A stretch of 15,043 nucleotides of DNA from CAYTCZ01 sp964436315 (lineage in GTDB: Bacteria; Actinomycetota; Thermoleophilia; Gaiellales; Gaiellaceae): NCBI GenBank assembly GCA_964436315.1, contig CAYTCZ010000096.1, positions 1-15,043 on the forward strand, read 5' to 3'. The position numbers and the translations under genes were made by a program. Shown here piece after piece: positions 6,133-13,872 of this stretch. The stretch's first letter is position 1, and each line of letters begins with the position of its first letter. The notes under the pieces are model-generated. The model had not been told where the DNA came from, did no database searches, and saw only the letters and a list, made by a program, of their open reading frames with translations.

Positions 6133-6231
6133 GGTTCTCCCTCGTGATTGTCAATCGCCCGCTACGGCGGGCAGGCTGTCAGTCGCCAGTCCAGCCTAGG
6201 ACGGGGAGTATTCCGGTCCGACCAGGCTGGA
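6133..6231 (-). promoter_or_regulatory. structured leader upstream of nicO
   Basis: On the minus strand, an 8-bp stem TCCAGCCT/AGGCTGGA (6224-6231 with 6190-6197) encloses a second stem, GGACCGG against CCCGTCC, with one mismatch. A second perfect hairpin GCCCGC-CGTA-GCGGGC (6157-6172) follows, then the ribosome binding site GAGGGAG (6137-6143). It could be a metal-sensing leader or the 3' end of the preceding transcript. It does not match cobalamin or NiCo riboswitch landmarks that I can recall. Confidence 0.35.
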
Positions 6232-6273
6232 GCAAGGCCCGAAGCATGTTGTCTCCGCAGAACCACGCGTCGA

Positions 6274-7203
6274 TCACGACCAGCTCTCGTGGTTGGCCAG
6301 CCACCAGTTCGCGATCTCGAGTCGAGTGGCGATCCAGACGTCGTTCGCACGCTTCGCGTGCTCGATCACCTGGCGCAGCGCCCAGGTACGTCCGGCCTGA
6401 CCCATCCACCGCGGGTGGAGGCCAATGGACATCATCTTCGGAGAACCTCGATGGCCTTCACCGCGGAGTTCATCGATTCCCCGCGTACAGTACTCGGCGA
6501 ACTCGCTGAGTCCGAGCGAGCCCCTGTGGATGAGCCGGCCGTCGTTGTACGTGTAGGAGTACGGCACGACGAGATGTTGCTTGCCGGAGACCTCTGTGAA
6601 GTAGGGCAGGTCGTCGTTGACGGCGTCGGCATCGTAGGCAAAGCCGCCATCCTCGACAAGCAGCTCCCGCGTCCAGGGACTTCCGGAGTAGCGCGAGAAC
6701 CAGCCGCGCGGTCGCTCACCGCAGACTCGCTCGATCGACTCGATCGCCCAGCGCATGTGACGCTGTTCTTCCTCTCTCGTCTCGAAGAGCCAGGGCTCAG
6801 ACCATCGCCAACCGTGTGAACACGGCTCGTGTCCGGCCCGTGCGAGCCGCGGTCCAACTTCGGGATTGCGTTCGAGCGCCGCGCCACAGGCGAAGAAGGT
6901 CGTGCGAATCTCGTACTCGTCGAACACACGAAGCAACCGCCAGACACCCGCGCGGCTTCCGTATTCATACGACGACTCCACCCCAAGATCGCGGTAGCGA
7001 TCGTCCATCAGGTAGTCGAGTTCGCCCTGGCCCTCATTGCGGTCATCTCCGGCAGGCTTCGAGTACTCGGAGCCCTCTTCGTAGTTCACGACGATGTTGA
7101 GCGCCAGCGCCGCACCGTCGGGCCATGTGACCTTCGGAGGCGACGCTCCATAGCCGATCAGATCGCGCTTCGGGCCCGGAACGTCAGCGTCGACAAGGCG
7201 CAT
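6274..7203 (-). CDS. PuuE-like polysaccharide-deacetylase-fold hydrolase (putative allantoinase)
   Basis: 309 residues, ATG at 7203 with GAGGAG seven bases before it (7211-7216). The N-terminus 'RDLIGYGASPP' (13-23) with 'NYEEGSE' (40-46) is the hallmark of the PuuE branch of the NodB-fold superfamily, whose characterised members open the allantoin ring without a metal. Other landmarks: 'TTFFACGAALERNP' (101-114), 'GHEPCSHGWRW' (124-134), 'GERPRGWFSRYSGSP' (162-176), 'YDADAVNDDLPYF' (190-202) and 'IGLHPRWMGQAGR' (260-272). Length matches PuuE (about 300-310). No signal peptide, so cytoplasmic. It follows the copper amine oxidase by 15 nt and is almost surely co-transcribed with it. Annotation as chitin or peptidoglycan deacetylase is possible from the fold alone, but the N-terminal motif argues for a ureide or cyclic-imide substrate. 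Confidence 0.82.
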   Translation of the reverse strand: MRLVDADVPGPKRDLIGYGASPPKVTWPDGAALALNIVVNYEEGSEYSKPAGDDRNEGQGELDYLMDDRYRDLGVESSYEYGSRAGVWRLLRVFDEYEIRTTFFACGAALERNPEVGPRLARAGHEPCSHGWRWSEPWLFETREEEQRHMRWAIESIERVCGERPRGWFSRYSGSPWTRELLVEDGGFAYDADAVNDDLPYFTEVSGKQHLVVPYSYTYNDGRLIHRGSLGLSEFAEYCTRGIDELRGEGHRGSPKMMSIGLHPRWMGQAGRTWALRQVIEHAKRANDVWIATRLEIANWWLANHESWS

Positions 7204-7210
7204 CGGGAGT

Positions 7211-7216
7211 CTCCTC
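7211..7216 (-). promoter_or_regulatory. ribosome binding site of the PuuE-like gene
   Basis: GAGGAG on the minus strand, seven bases before the ATG at 7203 and placed in the 15-nt gap after the amine oxidase stop, supporting translation from a shared mRNA. Confidence 0.7.
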
Positions 7217-7218
7217 GT

Positions 7219-9135
7219 CTAATGGCATTCAGCGCCGTGCTTCGGTTCGGGCGGAGGAACGTCCAGCGCGGGGTTCCGAGCGAAGAATCCGACCGGCTGC
7301 AGGGAGAAGCCGATCCGGGCAACCGGCATGATGGGCCAGTCCTCGGGCCGGGGCACGTGATGGTGGCCGAACGTGTACCAGAGCACCACGTCCGTTCCCT
7401 CGAGCGCTCGGTCGGCCTGGGTCCACTCCGGAAGCCCGGCACCCCCGGGGTGCTGGTAGGGGTAATCACCCGACGCGAACAGCTCCTCCGGTTCGTACGG
7501 GGTCACCCAGAGATGGTGCTGTGCGAAGCCCGCGCGACGCGCAAACATCGAGTCGGGCTGTGCGAACGAGCGCACGTTGCTTCCCGGGACGAGCTTGTAG
7601 CCCACCGGCTCCCCCAGTCCGTTCCTCGCGTCTTCGTTGACCACCTTCCAGTACCGGCCCGAGAGCGGATCAACCTCGCGCTGTGCGTCGGACTCGCGCC
7701 GGAACAGTGTTTTCTTCGAAGTAAAAGCCGTTCCCCAGGGATTCTCGTCCCCGGTCGGAAGGGATGCTCCCTCGATTTCGTAAACAGAGTTCGGGGTCCC
7801 GTCGACGTCCAGGTCCAGTCGCACATTGAAGATGTGCTGATGGATCATTCCGTTGACACGAGGAGCAACGAGTTCGCCTGAGATCGGCTCCTCGCCCTCT
7901 GCCAACACCTGGGTCTGGAGAGCGCCCGTCAGCTTGACCTCAGACTCGAGCGTCCCGTCCTGGTACAGGTACCAGTAGAAACCGTACTCGTAGTTTCCGA
8001 CCGTCGTGATCCACGAGACCACGAGCCGCCGCGAGCGTCGGACTTCAGCCCCGCCGAGCTTCGTATCCGTGTGCTTCCATAGCAGGCCGAAGTCCTCCTC
8101 GTGGAGACAGATGACGTTGCGGAGCCGGACCGGCTCGCCTTGCATGTTGCTGACGACCGCATCGAGATACTGGATCGTCCCCAAGCAGTCACATCCGAGT
8201 TCCAACGAGTTGGCGAAGGTCCCGACTTGAGCCTCGCCGAGGTCGAAGACGTTCTGGAAGAAGTGGCCCGGACTCGGGTGGCCATACGGAACCGCGAGCT
8301 CGGAGTACGAGGCTCGGTACAGAATCGGTCGCCAGTCGTCGCCGTCGAGGTAGCGGATGAGGTGAAGGACCAGGCCCTCGCGTGCGTTGAACCCGATCCG
8401 GAACTGCCATCGCTGCCACGTCACCTCGTTCCCGTCGAGCTCGAAGCTGGGTCCATCCGGTTGTTCGATCTCGAGCCTCTTCAGATCCGTTCGGAGGTCG
8501 AGTGAGTCACTGAAGTACTCGCCTGGATCAGGTGGAAGCGGTACCGCACCGTGATCCTCGACCCGCAGGACCTCCATCGTGTTGAGATCGACGATGCCGA
8601 CGAGACCTTCGACGTGCCTGGCGTAGCTGTTGCCTCCCGGGCGGGGTCGGAGGAAACAAAGACCCTTGCAGAGCCGTCGCTCGCGCTCCTCGTCGGTCCC
8701 CCAGTACCCCGGCGGGATCGAGTCGATGCTGACCAGGTCGAGATCGGTAATGCCTCGGTCGGCGAGCGCGGCCCGGAAGCGCTCGTCAGACTTGAGCGCC
8801 TCAACGAAATCCCAGTACTCGTCGCCGAGAAGCGGTGGCTTTACGTCAGGCACGTGCTCCCACGAGACGACCGTTTCCCGCGTCAGCGACACGACACCCT
8901 CGTAGGTCGAACCGACCTCCGGATCGAGGACGACGACGAAGGCCCGGCGATCGAGTTGATTGCCGGAGAGGACCTCGGCCTTGGCAGGCTCCAGCAACGT
9001 GACCGTCACGAACCGGGCGCGTTCATCGAGGTCGTGTTCTTCTCTCACAAGCCGCGTCGCGGCCGTGATCTCTCTTTCGCTGAGCGGGTCCAATGGATGC
9101 GAGCCAACAGCGGTTGAATCCTCCGTCAGGGCCAT
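7219..9135 (-). CDS. copper-containing primary amine oxidase (TPQ enzyme)
   Basis: 638 residues, the same length as the Arthrobacter globiformis enzyme as I recall it, with near-identical landmark numbering. Catalyses RCH2NH2 + O2 + H2O to aldehyde, NH3 and H2O2, as a homodimer. N2/N3 domains span about 10-210, the catalytic beta-sandwich about 225-630. Catalytic base D298 in 'NVFDLGE'; 'LELGCDCLG' (311-319) with two conserved Cys; 'HEEDFGLLWKH' (345-355); TPQ precursor Y382 in 'TVGNYEYGFYWYLY'; copper ligands H432 and H434 ('IHQHIF') and H593 ('TFGHHH'). The gate position before D298, Tyr296 in the Arthrobacter enzyme, is Val here. No signal peptide, so cytoplasmic. ATG at 9135, with AAAGGAGG at 9146-9153 and a closer GGAG at 9141-9144. 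First gene of an operon with the PuuE-like hydrolase; the leader is strongly structured. Confidence 0.95.
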   Translation of the reverse strand: MALTEDSTAVGSHPLDPLSEREITAATRLVREEHDLDERARFVTVTLLEPAKAEVLSGNQLDRRAFVVVLDPEVGSTYEGVVSLTRETVVSWEHVPDVKPPLLGDEYWDFVEALKSDERFRAALADRGITDLDLVSIDSIPPGYWGTDEERERRLCKGLCFLRPRPGGNSYARHVEGLVGIVDLNTMEVLRVEDHGAVPLPPDPGEYFSDSLDLRTDLKRLEIEQPDGPSFELDGNEVTWQRWQFRIGFNAREGLVLHLIRYLDGDDWRPILYRASYSELAVPYGHPSPGHFFQNVFDLGEAQVGTFANSLELGCDCLGTIQYLDAVVSNMQGEPVRLRNVICLHEEDFGLLWKHTDTKLGGAEVRRSRRLVVSWITTVGNYEYGFYWYLYQDGTLESEVKLTGALQTQVLAEGEEPISGELVAPRVNGMIHQHIFNVRLDLDVDGTPNSVYEIEGASLPTGDENPWGTAFTSKKTLFRRESDAQREVDPLSGRYWKVVNEDARNGLGEPVGYKLVPGSNVRSFAQPDSMFARRAGFAQHHLWVTPYEPEELFASGDYPYQHPGGAGLPEWTQADRALEGTDVVLWYTFGHHHVPRPEDWPIMPVARIGFSLQPVGFFARNPALDVPPPEPKHGAECH

Positions 9136-9137
9136 GG

Positions 9138-9209
9138 ACGCTCCGCCTCCTTTCGTCGGCTTCGCCAGTAACTGCGAGCAAAAGCGATTCTCGCAGGAAG
9201 CCGGAGCGT
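9138..9209 (-). promoter_or_regulatory. nested-stem leader of the amine oxidase mRNA
   Basis: On the minus strand three stems nest just before the ATG. The inner stem is CTGCGAG/CTCGCAG (9190-9196 with 9172-9178, 11-nt loop). The middle stem is CGGCTTC/GAAGCCG (9197-9203 with 9157-9163), contiguous with the inner stem on the 5' arm and leaving an 8-nt bulge on the other. The outer stem is ACGCTCCG/CGGAGCGT (9202-9209 with 9138-9145), sharing two bases with the middle stem. The main Shine-Dalgarno (9146-9153) lies between middle and outer stems, so folding could gate translation. On DNA the same symmetry could serve as an operator in the divergent promoter region shared with the permease gene. 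Confidence 0.45.
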
Positions 9210-9286
9210 GCGGGAAGACCGCGACGGCAAGATGACCAACGTGTCAAGGCGATGCGTCTGACAGGATGGCGCCATGGGGGTAACGA

Positions 9287-10240
9287 GTGACGGGTGACCG
9301 GCGAACTCAGGCGTTCGCGTTCCTGGCCATGTCGGTGATCCTCTGGGGCGGGTCCTGGCGGGCGACCGCTATCGCGGCCGATTACTCGACGCCGCTCATG
9401 ACGTCGGCAGTCCGTGTTGGCACGGCCACGCTCGCTCTCGTGGCTATGACGCTGGCGCTTCGAGCCGGCTTCCCTGCGAGAGCACTTTGGCCGTGGACGG
9501 CGGCGACCGGGGCGCTCATGGTCGTGCTGGGAAACCACGGACAGACAGAAGCGGTGATCCGGGCGGGGGCCAGTACCGCCGCCATCCTCGGCGCGACAAC
9601 GCCGTTTTGGGCCGTCATCTTCGGGTGGCTGATAATCGGATCGAGAGCGTCTCCGCTGGGACTCGCCGGCATGGTCGCAGGATTCGGTGGTGTCGCCATC
9701 GTCGTCACTGCCCAGCTGGGCGGCGGCGAAGCTACCGACCCGGCGGTCGGGACCATCTTCGGCCTGCTCAGTCCAGCGGCCTTCGCTCTGGGCCTCATCG
9801 TCATCAAACTGCTCGTCGAGCGCGATCCGGACCTTGATCTGGTCGGTTTCACCACAGGCCAATACATCGTTGGCAGTGCCATTCTTCTCGCCCTCGCCTT
9901 CGCGATCGACGGAGGGAGCCAGACGATCTGGCGTTCGGGCGAGTTCTGGGGCGCCATCGCCTGGCTCGGCCCGGGCGCTTCGGCGCTCGCGTTTCTCGCC
10001 TTCTATGCAGCGATCAAACGCATGGACCCGGCGCGAGCCTCGACCTGGATGTTCCTCGTCCCGGTGATCGCGGTTCTCGTCGAGGCAGCACGGGGCGTCG
10101 TTCCAGAGCCGATCACGATCTTGGGCATGGCTATCGCGGTCGCCGGAGTCGTCGTCACGAGCATGGCTCCCGAGCGACCGGCCACACGCGAAGTGCCTCT
10201 CCTGCTCGGAAGGGCCGGGCTAGGACGCGCTCGGTCCTGA
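9287..10240 (+). CDS. EamA/DMT-superfamily permease
   Basis: 317 residues, GTG at 9287 with GGGGG at 9276-9280. Ten hydrophobic segments in two EamA halves, about residues 10-143 and 153-294. Family landmarks include 'GAGASTAAILGATTPFWAVIFGW' region in the first half (as GASTAAILGATTPFWAVI, 94-111) and 'AFYAAIKRMDPARASTWMFL' (238-257) in the second, the latter matching the classic 'A.....P..AS....L.P' pattern. The usual 'RER' after segment 4 is replaced by 'GSR' (118-120). Inner-membrane exporter or importer of small metabolites; substrate unknown. It diverges from the amine oxidase over a 151-nt intergenic region. Its last 21 nt overlap the 3' end of the convergent oxidoreductase. The C-terminal tail (295-317) is Arg-rich and non-membrane. 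Confidence 0.85.
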   Translation: MTGDRRTQAFAFLAMSVILWGGSWRATAIAADYSTPLMTSAVRVGTATLALVAMTLALRAGFPARALWPWTAATGALMVVLGNHGQTEAVIRAGASTAAILGATTPFWAVIFGWLIIGSRASPLGLAGMVAGFGGVAIVVTAQLGGGEATDPAVGTIFGLLSPAAFALGLIVIKLLVERDPDLDLVGFTTGQYIVGSAILLALAFAIDGGSQTIWRSGEFWGAIAWLGPGASALAFLAFYAAIKRMDPARASTWMFLVPVIAVLVEAARGVVPEPITILGMAIAVAGVVVTSMAPERPATREVPLLLGRAGLGRARS

Positions 10241-11224
10241 AACCTGGGGCAAGACCTCGTCGACCAGGAGACGAAGCGACCGTATCACCTCGGTTTGGGA
10301 CATGCCGGGCCACTGGACGCGGAAGAGGATTTCCGTGACACCAAGGCGTTCGATCACCTCGGAGATCTGAGCAGCCGCCGTCGCCGGGCTGCCGAGGATA
10401 AAGCGGCCAGCATGGAGCTCGTCCCACTCGCGCCGGAGCGTGTCGGCTGCCGGGAGCACGTCGCTTTGGCCCCAGTCGACGTAGGTCTTGTACTTCTGAT
10501 CGAGGTGCGGCCGAGCGCCCGCAAACGCTTCAGCGTCGGTTGGGGCAACGTACGCCTCTCTGATCACGGGCAGCTCTTCCGGATCGGCATCTCGCTCGGT
10601 GCGGAAGAGTGCGACCTGGCGCTCGAGTTCATCCAGGTTCGTGTGTGGGCTGACGAGCCAGCTGTCCGCGAGCTTCGCCGCTCGAACTACGGCGGCATCG
10701 TTGTTCGCCGCGATCCAGAGTGGCGGGCGTGGACGCTGAACCGATCGGAGCGTGAGGCTTTGTCCCTCCAGCCGATAGCCGTTGCCCTCGGCGGTCACTT
10801 CCTCGCCCTCGAGCAGCCTTCGGATCACCTCGAGCTTCGCGGTAAACGTTTCGACCCGCCGGCCGAAGACACCGAACGCATGATTCTCCTCGGACCGGTA
10901 GCCGAAGCCGACGCCGAGGATGAACCGCCCCCCGGTCAGGATGTCGAGAGTGGCGGCATTTTCCGCGACCTCGACGGGGTTCAGCAGAGTCGTGAGCAGG
11001 ATCCCGGCCCCGACCCGCATCTCACCGGCCTCAGGCGCAAGCCGTGCGAGGAAGGGCACGAGCTGAAGCATCTGGAACGGATCCGAGAGGAAGTGCTGAC
11101 CTCCCATGATCGTTCGAAATCCGGCCTCCCGAGCGACCTGCACTTGCTCGAGATGCTCGTCCAGCCGCGCCACCGGATCGTCCTCGGCCGGATACTGGGC
11201 AGAGAGGAAGAGGCCGTAGTTCAC
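10220..11224 (-). CDS. LLM-class flavin/F420-dependent oxidoreductase
   Basis: 334 residues from GTG at 11224, preceded by GGTAGGG; the open frame also allows an ATG at 11266 (+14 residues), but 'NYGLFLSAQYP' is the normal barrel strand 1. Luciferase-like TIM barrel: 'AREAGFRTIMGGQHFLSDPF' (31-50), 'VGAGILLTTLLNPVEVAENAAT' split by the bulge region (71-92), 'GGRFILGVGFGYRSEEN' (98-114), 'RPPLWIAAN' near 170 and a C-terminal 'FRVQWPGMSQ'. The family reduces or oxygenates with FMN or F420; substrate not inferable. It differs in length and motifs from the oxidoreductase at 3904-4785, so the two are not recent duplicates. Convergent with the permease (21-nt overlap) and divergent from the SMP-30-like gene with only about 50 nt between starts. 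Confidence 0.87.
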   Translation of the reverse strand: MNYGLFLSAQYPAEDDPVARLDEHLEQVQVAREAGFRTIMGGQHFLSDPFQMLQLVPFLARLAPEAGEMRVGAGILLTTLLNPVEVAENAATLDILTGGRFILGVGFGYRSEENHAFGVFGRRVETFTAKLEVIRRLLEGEEVTAEGNGYRLEGQSLTLRSVQRPRPPLWIAANNDAAVVRAAKLADSWLVSPHTNLDELERQVALFRTERDADPEELPVIREAYVAPTDAEAFAGARPHLDQKYKTYVDWGQSDVLPAADTLRREWDELHAGRFILGSPATAAAQISEVIERLGVTEILFRVQWPGMSQTEVIRSLRLLVDEVLPQVSGPSAS

Positions 11225-11274
11225 CCAGTCGACCCTACCGTACGGAACGTGGCGGAAACAGCTCACTAGAGTTC

Positions 11275-12177
11275 TTGCCTGCTGTGAGTGTCGAGGCGCG
11301 ATGGCGGATCGAACGACTTGCGGAGGACCTGGTGTTCCCGGAGGGCCCGGCCGTTCTCGACGATGGCTCGGTCGCGTTCGTGGAGGTCAACCGAAGCCAG
11401 GTCTCCATCTGGGAACCGGCGAAGGGAACACGCAAGCTCGCTTACACGGGCGGAGGACCCAACGCCTGCTGCCTCGGTTCAGACGGCCACCTCTACGTGG
11501 CCCAGAATCGGGGAATCGTCGGTTCGTGGCGAGCAGATGAAGTCCGCCCCGGCTCGATCCAGCGAGTCTCTCTGGACGGCAAGGTTGAGACGCTCGTCAC
11601 CGAGGTCGACGGCGTCGCTCTTCGGCAACCCAACGATCTCGCCTTTGGCCCCGACGGTGCCCTGTACTTCACCGACCCCGGCTACTTCGATCTCGAGACG
11701 AAACCAGATCCTGGGAGAATCTTCGTTCTGCGACCCGACGGCTCGGGATCGCTGCTCCTAGAACTCGACGCCACGTATCCGAACGGCATCGCTGTCGAGC
11801 CAGACGGCTCGCTCGCCTGGGCCGAGTCCTACCCGCGCCGGTTGACTCGAAGGCGTCCGGACGGCTCGATCGAAGAGCTCGCCCCGCTGACGAATGAAGA
11901 CGCGATTCCAGATGGCCTCGCGATGGGGATGGACGGCTTCTACTACCTCAGCGTGCTGTTCGCCGGTGGCGTGCATGTCCTGGACGCGACGGGCCGGCTG
12001 CGCGAGGTGATCGAGGTCGGCGCGATCAACTCGAACTGCACGTTCTCGGGCCGTTGGCTCTACATCACCGACTTCGGCTCGAATCCGCTTGCCGACCAGT
12101 TGGAGCCGACCGGCGTCCTCTGGCGGGTCGAGCTCGAAGATGAAGGCCTCGATCCCTTCCGCGGTCGGCTTCCCTAG
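11275..12177 (+). CDS. SMP-30/gluconolactonase/LRE-family protein
   Basis: 300 residues from a TTG at 11275; a GTG at 11284 (three residues shorter) is equally plausible, and neither has a clear ribosome binding site. Six-bladed beta-propeller lactonase family. The divalent-metal ligands of the family can be matched: E23 ('FPEGPA'), N120 ('QPNDLAFGPDG'), N170 ('YPNGIAVEPDG') and D213 ('IPDGLAMGMDG'). Repeated 'DG.LY' strands run through the chain. Family members hydrolyse sugar or other lactones to hydroxy acids; the real substrate here is unknown. No signal peptide, so cytoplasmic. Convergent with the acyl-CoA ligase gene, stops 2 nt apart. Its divergent partner is an LLM oxidoreductase, which suggests a dehydrogenase-lactonase pair (inference). 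Confidence 0.88.
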   Translation: MPAVSVEARWRIERLAEDLVFPEGPAVLDDGSVAFVEVNRSQVSIWEPAKGTRKLAYTGGGPNACCLGSDGHLYVAQNRGIVGSWRADEVRPGSIQRVSLDGKVETLVTEVDGVALRQPNDLAFGPDGALYFTDPGYFDLETKPDPGRIFVLRPDGSGSLLLELDATYPNGIAVEPDGSLAWAESYPRRLTRRRPDGSIEELAPLTNEDAIPDGLAMGMDGFYYLSVLFAGGVHVLDATGRLREVIEVGAINSNCTFSGRWLYITDFGSNPLADQLEPTGVLWRVELEDEGLDPFRGRLP

Positions 12178-12179
12178 GA

Positions 12180-13772
12180 CTAGCCGCCAAGCTGGCCTGT
12201 CTTGCTGCGCTCACGTTCGACCAACACCCGCCGGAGCAGCTTTCCCGAAGGGCTCTTGGGAATCTCGTCGACGAACTCGCAGTCGCGAACTCGCTTGTAG
12301 GGTGCGACCTGACCGGCAACGAACTGCATGATTTCGTCGACATCCGGCTCGGTACCGGGTTCCGGGACGACGTAGGCCTTTGGGATCTCTCCCGCCTCTT
12401 CGTCGGCCACCGGGATCACGCATGCGTCCGCAACGGCTGGATGAGTCAGGAGGATGCCTTCGAGCTCAGCCGGCGGTACCTGGTAGCCCTTGTACTTGAT
12501 CAGCTCCTTCAGGCGGTCGGCAATCCGGAAGACGCCGCCCTCGGAAGCGGCCGCGATGTCGCCGGTATGAAGCCACCCCTCGGCGTCGATCGTCGCCGAT
12601 GTCGCCTCGGGATCTCCGAGGTAGCCCTTCATCACCTGAGGGCCACGGATCCAGATCTCGCCCGGCTCGCCCGGCGCTGCATCCTCGCCGGAGGCGGAAT
12701 CGACGAGGCGGGCCTCAGTCGACGCGATGAGGGGCCCGATGGTGCCGGCCGTCACGTCGTCGCTTGGACTCCAGGCGTTCGTGACCGGACTCGTTTCAGT
12801 CAGACCGTATCCCTGCATGACCTTGCAACCCAAGCGTTTGGCCAGCTCGAGTTGCAGTTCGGCATCGAGCGGTGCCGCGGCGCAGACCAGCCACCGCAGC
12901 CTCGAGAGGTCGTACTGATCGACCAGCGGATTTCTCGCCAGCGCCAGTGCCATCGGCGGAGCGATCCAGGCAACGGTGGCCCGGTATTCCTGCGACAGAC
13001 TGAGGTATTGCTCCAGGTCGAATCGCGGCATCGACACGACCGTTGCGCCCGCCCGTAGGCAGTGGTGGAGCACCACGGTCTGAGCGTAGATATGGAAGAA
13101 GGGCAGCACAGCAATTGTGCACTCGCCCCCGGGGCGGAGTCGCCACGGCTCCTCGATCTGTCGCAGGTTCGCGACGAGATTCTGATGTGTCAGCATGACG
13201 CCCTTCGGGAGGCCTGTTGTCCCGCTCGAGTAGGGCAGCGTGGCGACATGCTCCGCGGGATCGATGGTGATCTCAGGCACGTCGATGGAACTCTCGAGCA
13301 ACGATTCGAACGGTGTGACGCTCGGGCCTCCGCCGAAGACAAACGTCTCCTCGATGCCGGCCTCACGAGCGGCCGCCTGCGCGCGATCGAGAAGCGGTGG
13401 CGCCGTGATCAGGAAGCGCGCCCCTGAGTGCCGAAGTTGGCGAGCAAGTTCCTCGGCCGTGAACAGAGCGTTCACGGTCGTGTTCGTGCCCCCCGCTCGT
13501 GCGACACCGTAGAAAGCGGTTGCGTAGGCGGGGTCGTTTGGAGCGTAGATTCCGACCGCCTGACCCGGCCTGAGGCCGCGCTCCACCAGTCCCGCGGCAC
13601 AGCGCTCGACCCGATCGACCAGCTCCGCGTAGCTGTAGGTCCGACCGCTTGGTCCGTCCACGATCGCTGGCCGCTCCCCGTACCCGTGCGCTTGCTCGAA
13701 GACGACCTCGGTCAGGGACACCGACGGCACTTCGATATCCGGATACGGGCTCTTGATCACGTGGCCCACCAT
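12180..13772 (-). CDS. 4-coumarate-CoA-ligase-like acyl-CoA synthetase
   Basis: 530 residues, usual length for the ANL superfamily. Activates a carboxylic acid with ATP to an acyl-adenylate, then transfers it to CoA. Motifs in order: P-loop 'YSSGTTGLPKG' (181-191), 'LPFFHIY' (223-229), A5 'GYGLTETSP' (321-329), 'GWLHTGD' (399-405), hinge 'RLKELIKYKGYQVPPAELE' (420-438) and C-terminal catalytic lysine K511 in 'PKSPSGKLLRR'. The whole pattern is closest to 4-coumarate-CoA ligase and fatty-acyl-CoA synthetases; the exact acid is not inferable. Start ATG at 13772, but GAGGT sits only three bases before it, so the adjacent GTG (codon 2) may be the true start. The permease gene lies 92 nt upstream on the same strand, separated by a strong hairpin. 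Confidence 0.93.
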   Translation of the reverse strand: MVGHVIKSPYPDIEVPSVSLTEVVFEQAHGYGERPAIVDGPSGRTYSYAELVDRVERCAAGLVERGLRPGQAVGIYAPNDPAYATAFYGVARAGGTNTTVNALFTAEELARQLRHSGARFLITAPPLLDRAQAAAREAGIEETFVFGGGPSVTPFESLLESSIDVPEITIDPAEHVATLPYSSGTTGLPKGVMLTHQNLVANLRQIEEPWRLRPGGECTIAVLPFFHIYAQTVVLHHCLRAGATVVSMPRFDLEQYLSLSQEYRATVAWIAPPMALALARNPLVDQYDLSRLRWLVCAAAPLDAELQLELAKRLGCKVMQGYGLTETSPVTNAWSPSDDVTAGTIGPLIASTEARLVDSASGEDAAPGEPGEIWIRGPQVMKGYLGDPEATSATIDAEGWLHTGDIAAASEGGVFRIADRLKELIKYKGYQVPPAELEGILLTHPAVADACVIPVADEEAGEIPKAYVVPEPGTEPDVDEIMQFVAGQVAPYKRVRDCEFVDEIPKSPSGKLLRRVLVERERSKTGQLGG

Positions 13773-13855
13773 CTCACCTCTTGTCTCGTCTAGCGCAATC
13801 CTACGAAGGACGGATACACCGAGCCACTGCCCAGCAGCGGGCCCGCATCGAATAC

Positions 13856-13872
13856 GCGCGTACGCTACGCGC
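13856..13872 (-). terminator. hairpin at the 3' end of the second EamA gene
   Basis: A perfect 7-bp stem GCGCGTA/TACGCGC with a 3-nt loop spans the stop codon of the permease (13865-13867). A 10-bp palindrome, GCGGGCCCGC, follows at 13837-13846. There is no T-run; GC-rich actinobacteria often use such tailless hairpins, so this is a candidate only. Confidence 0.35.
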
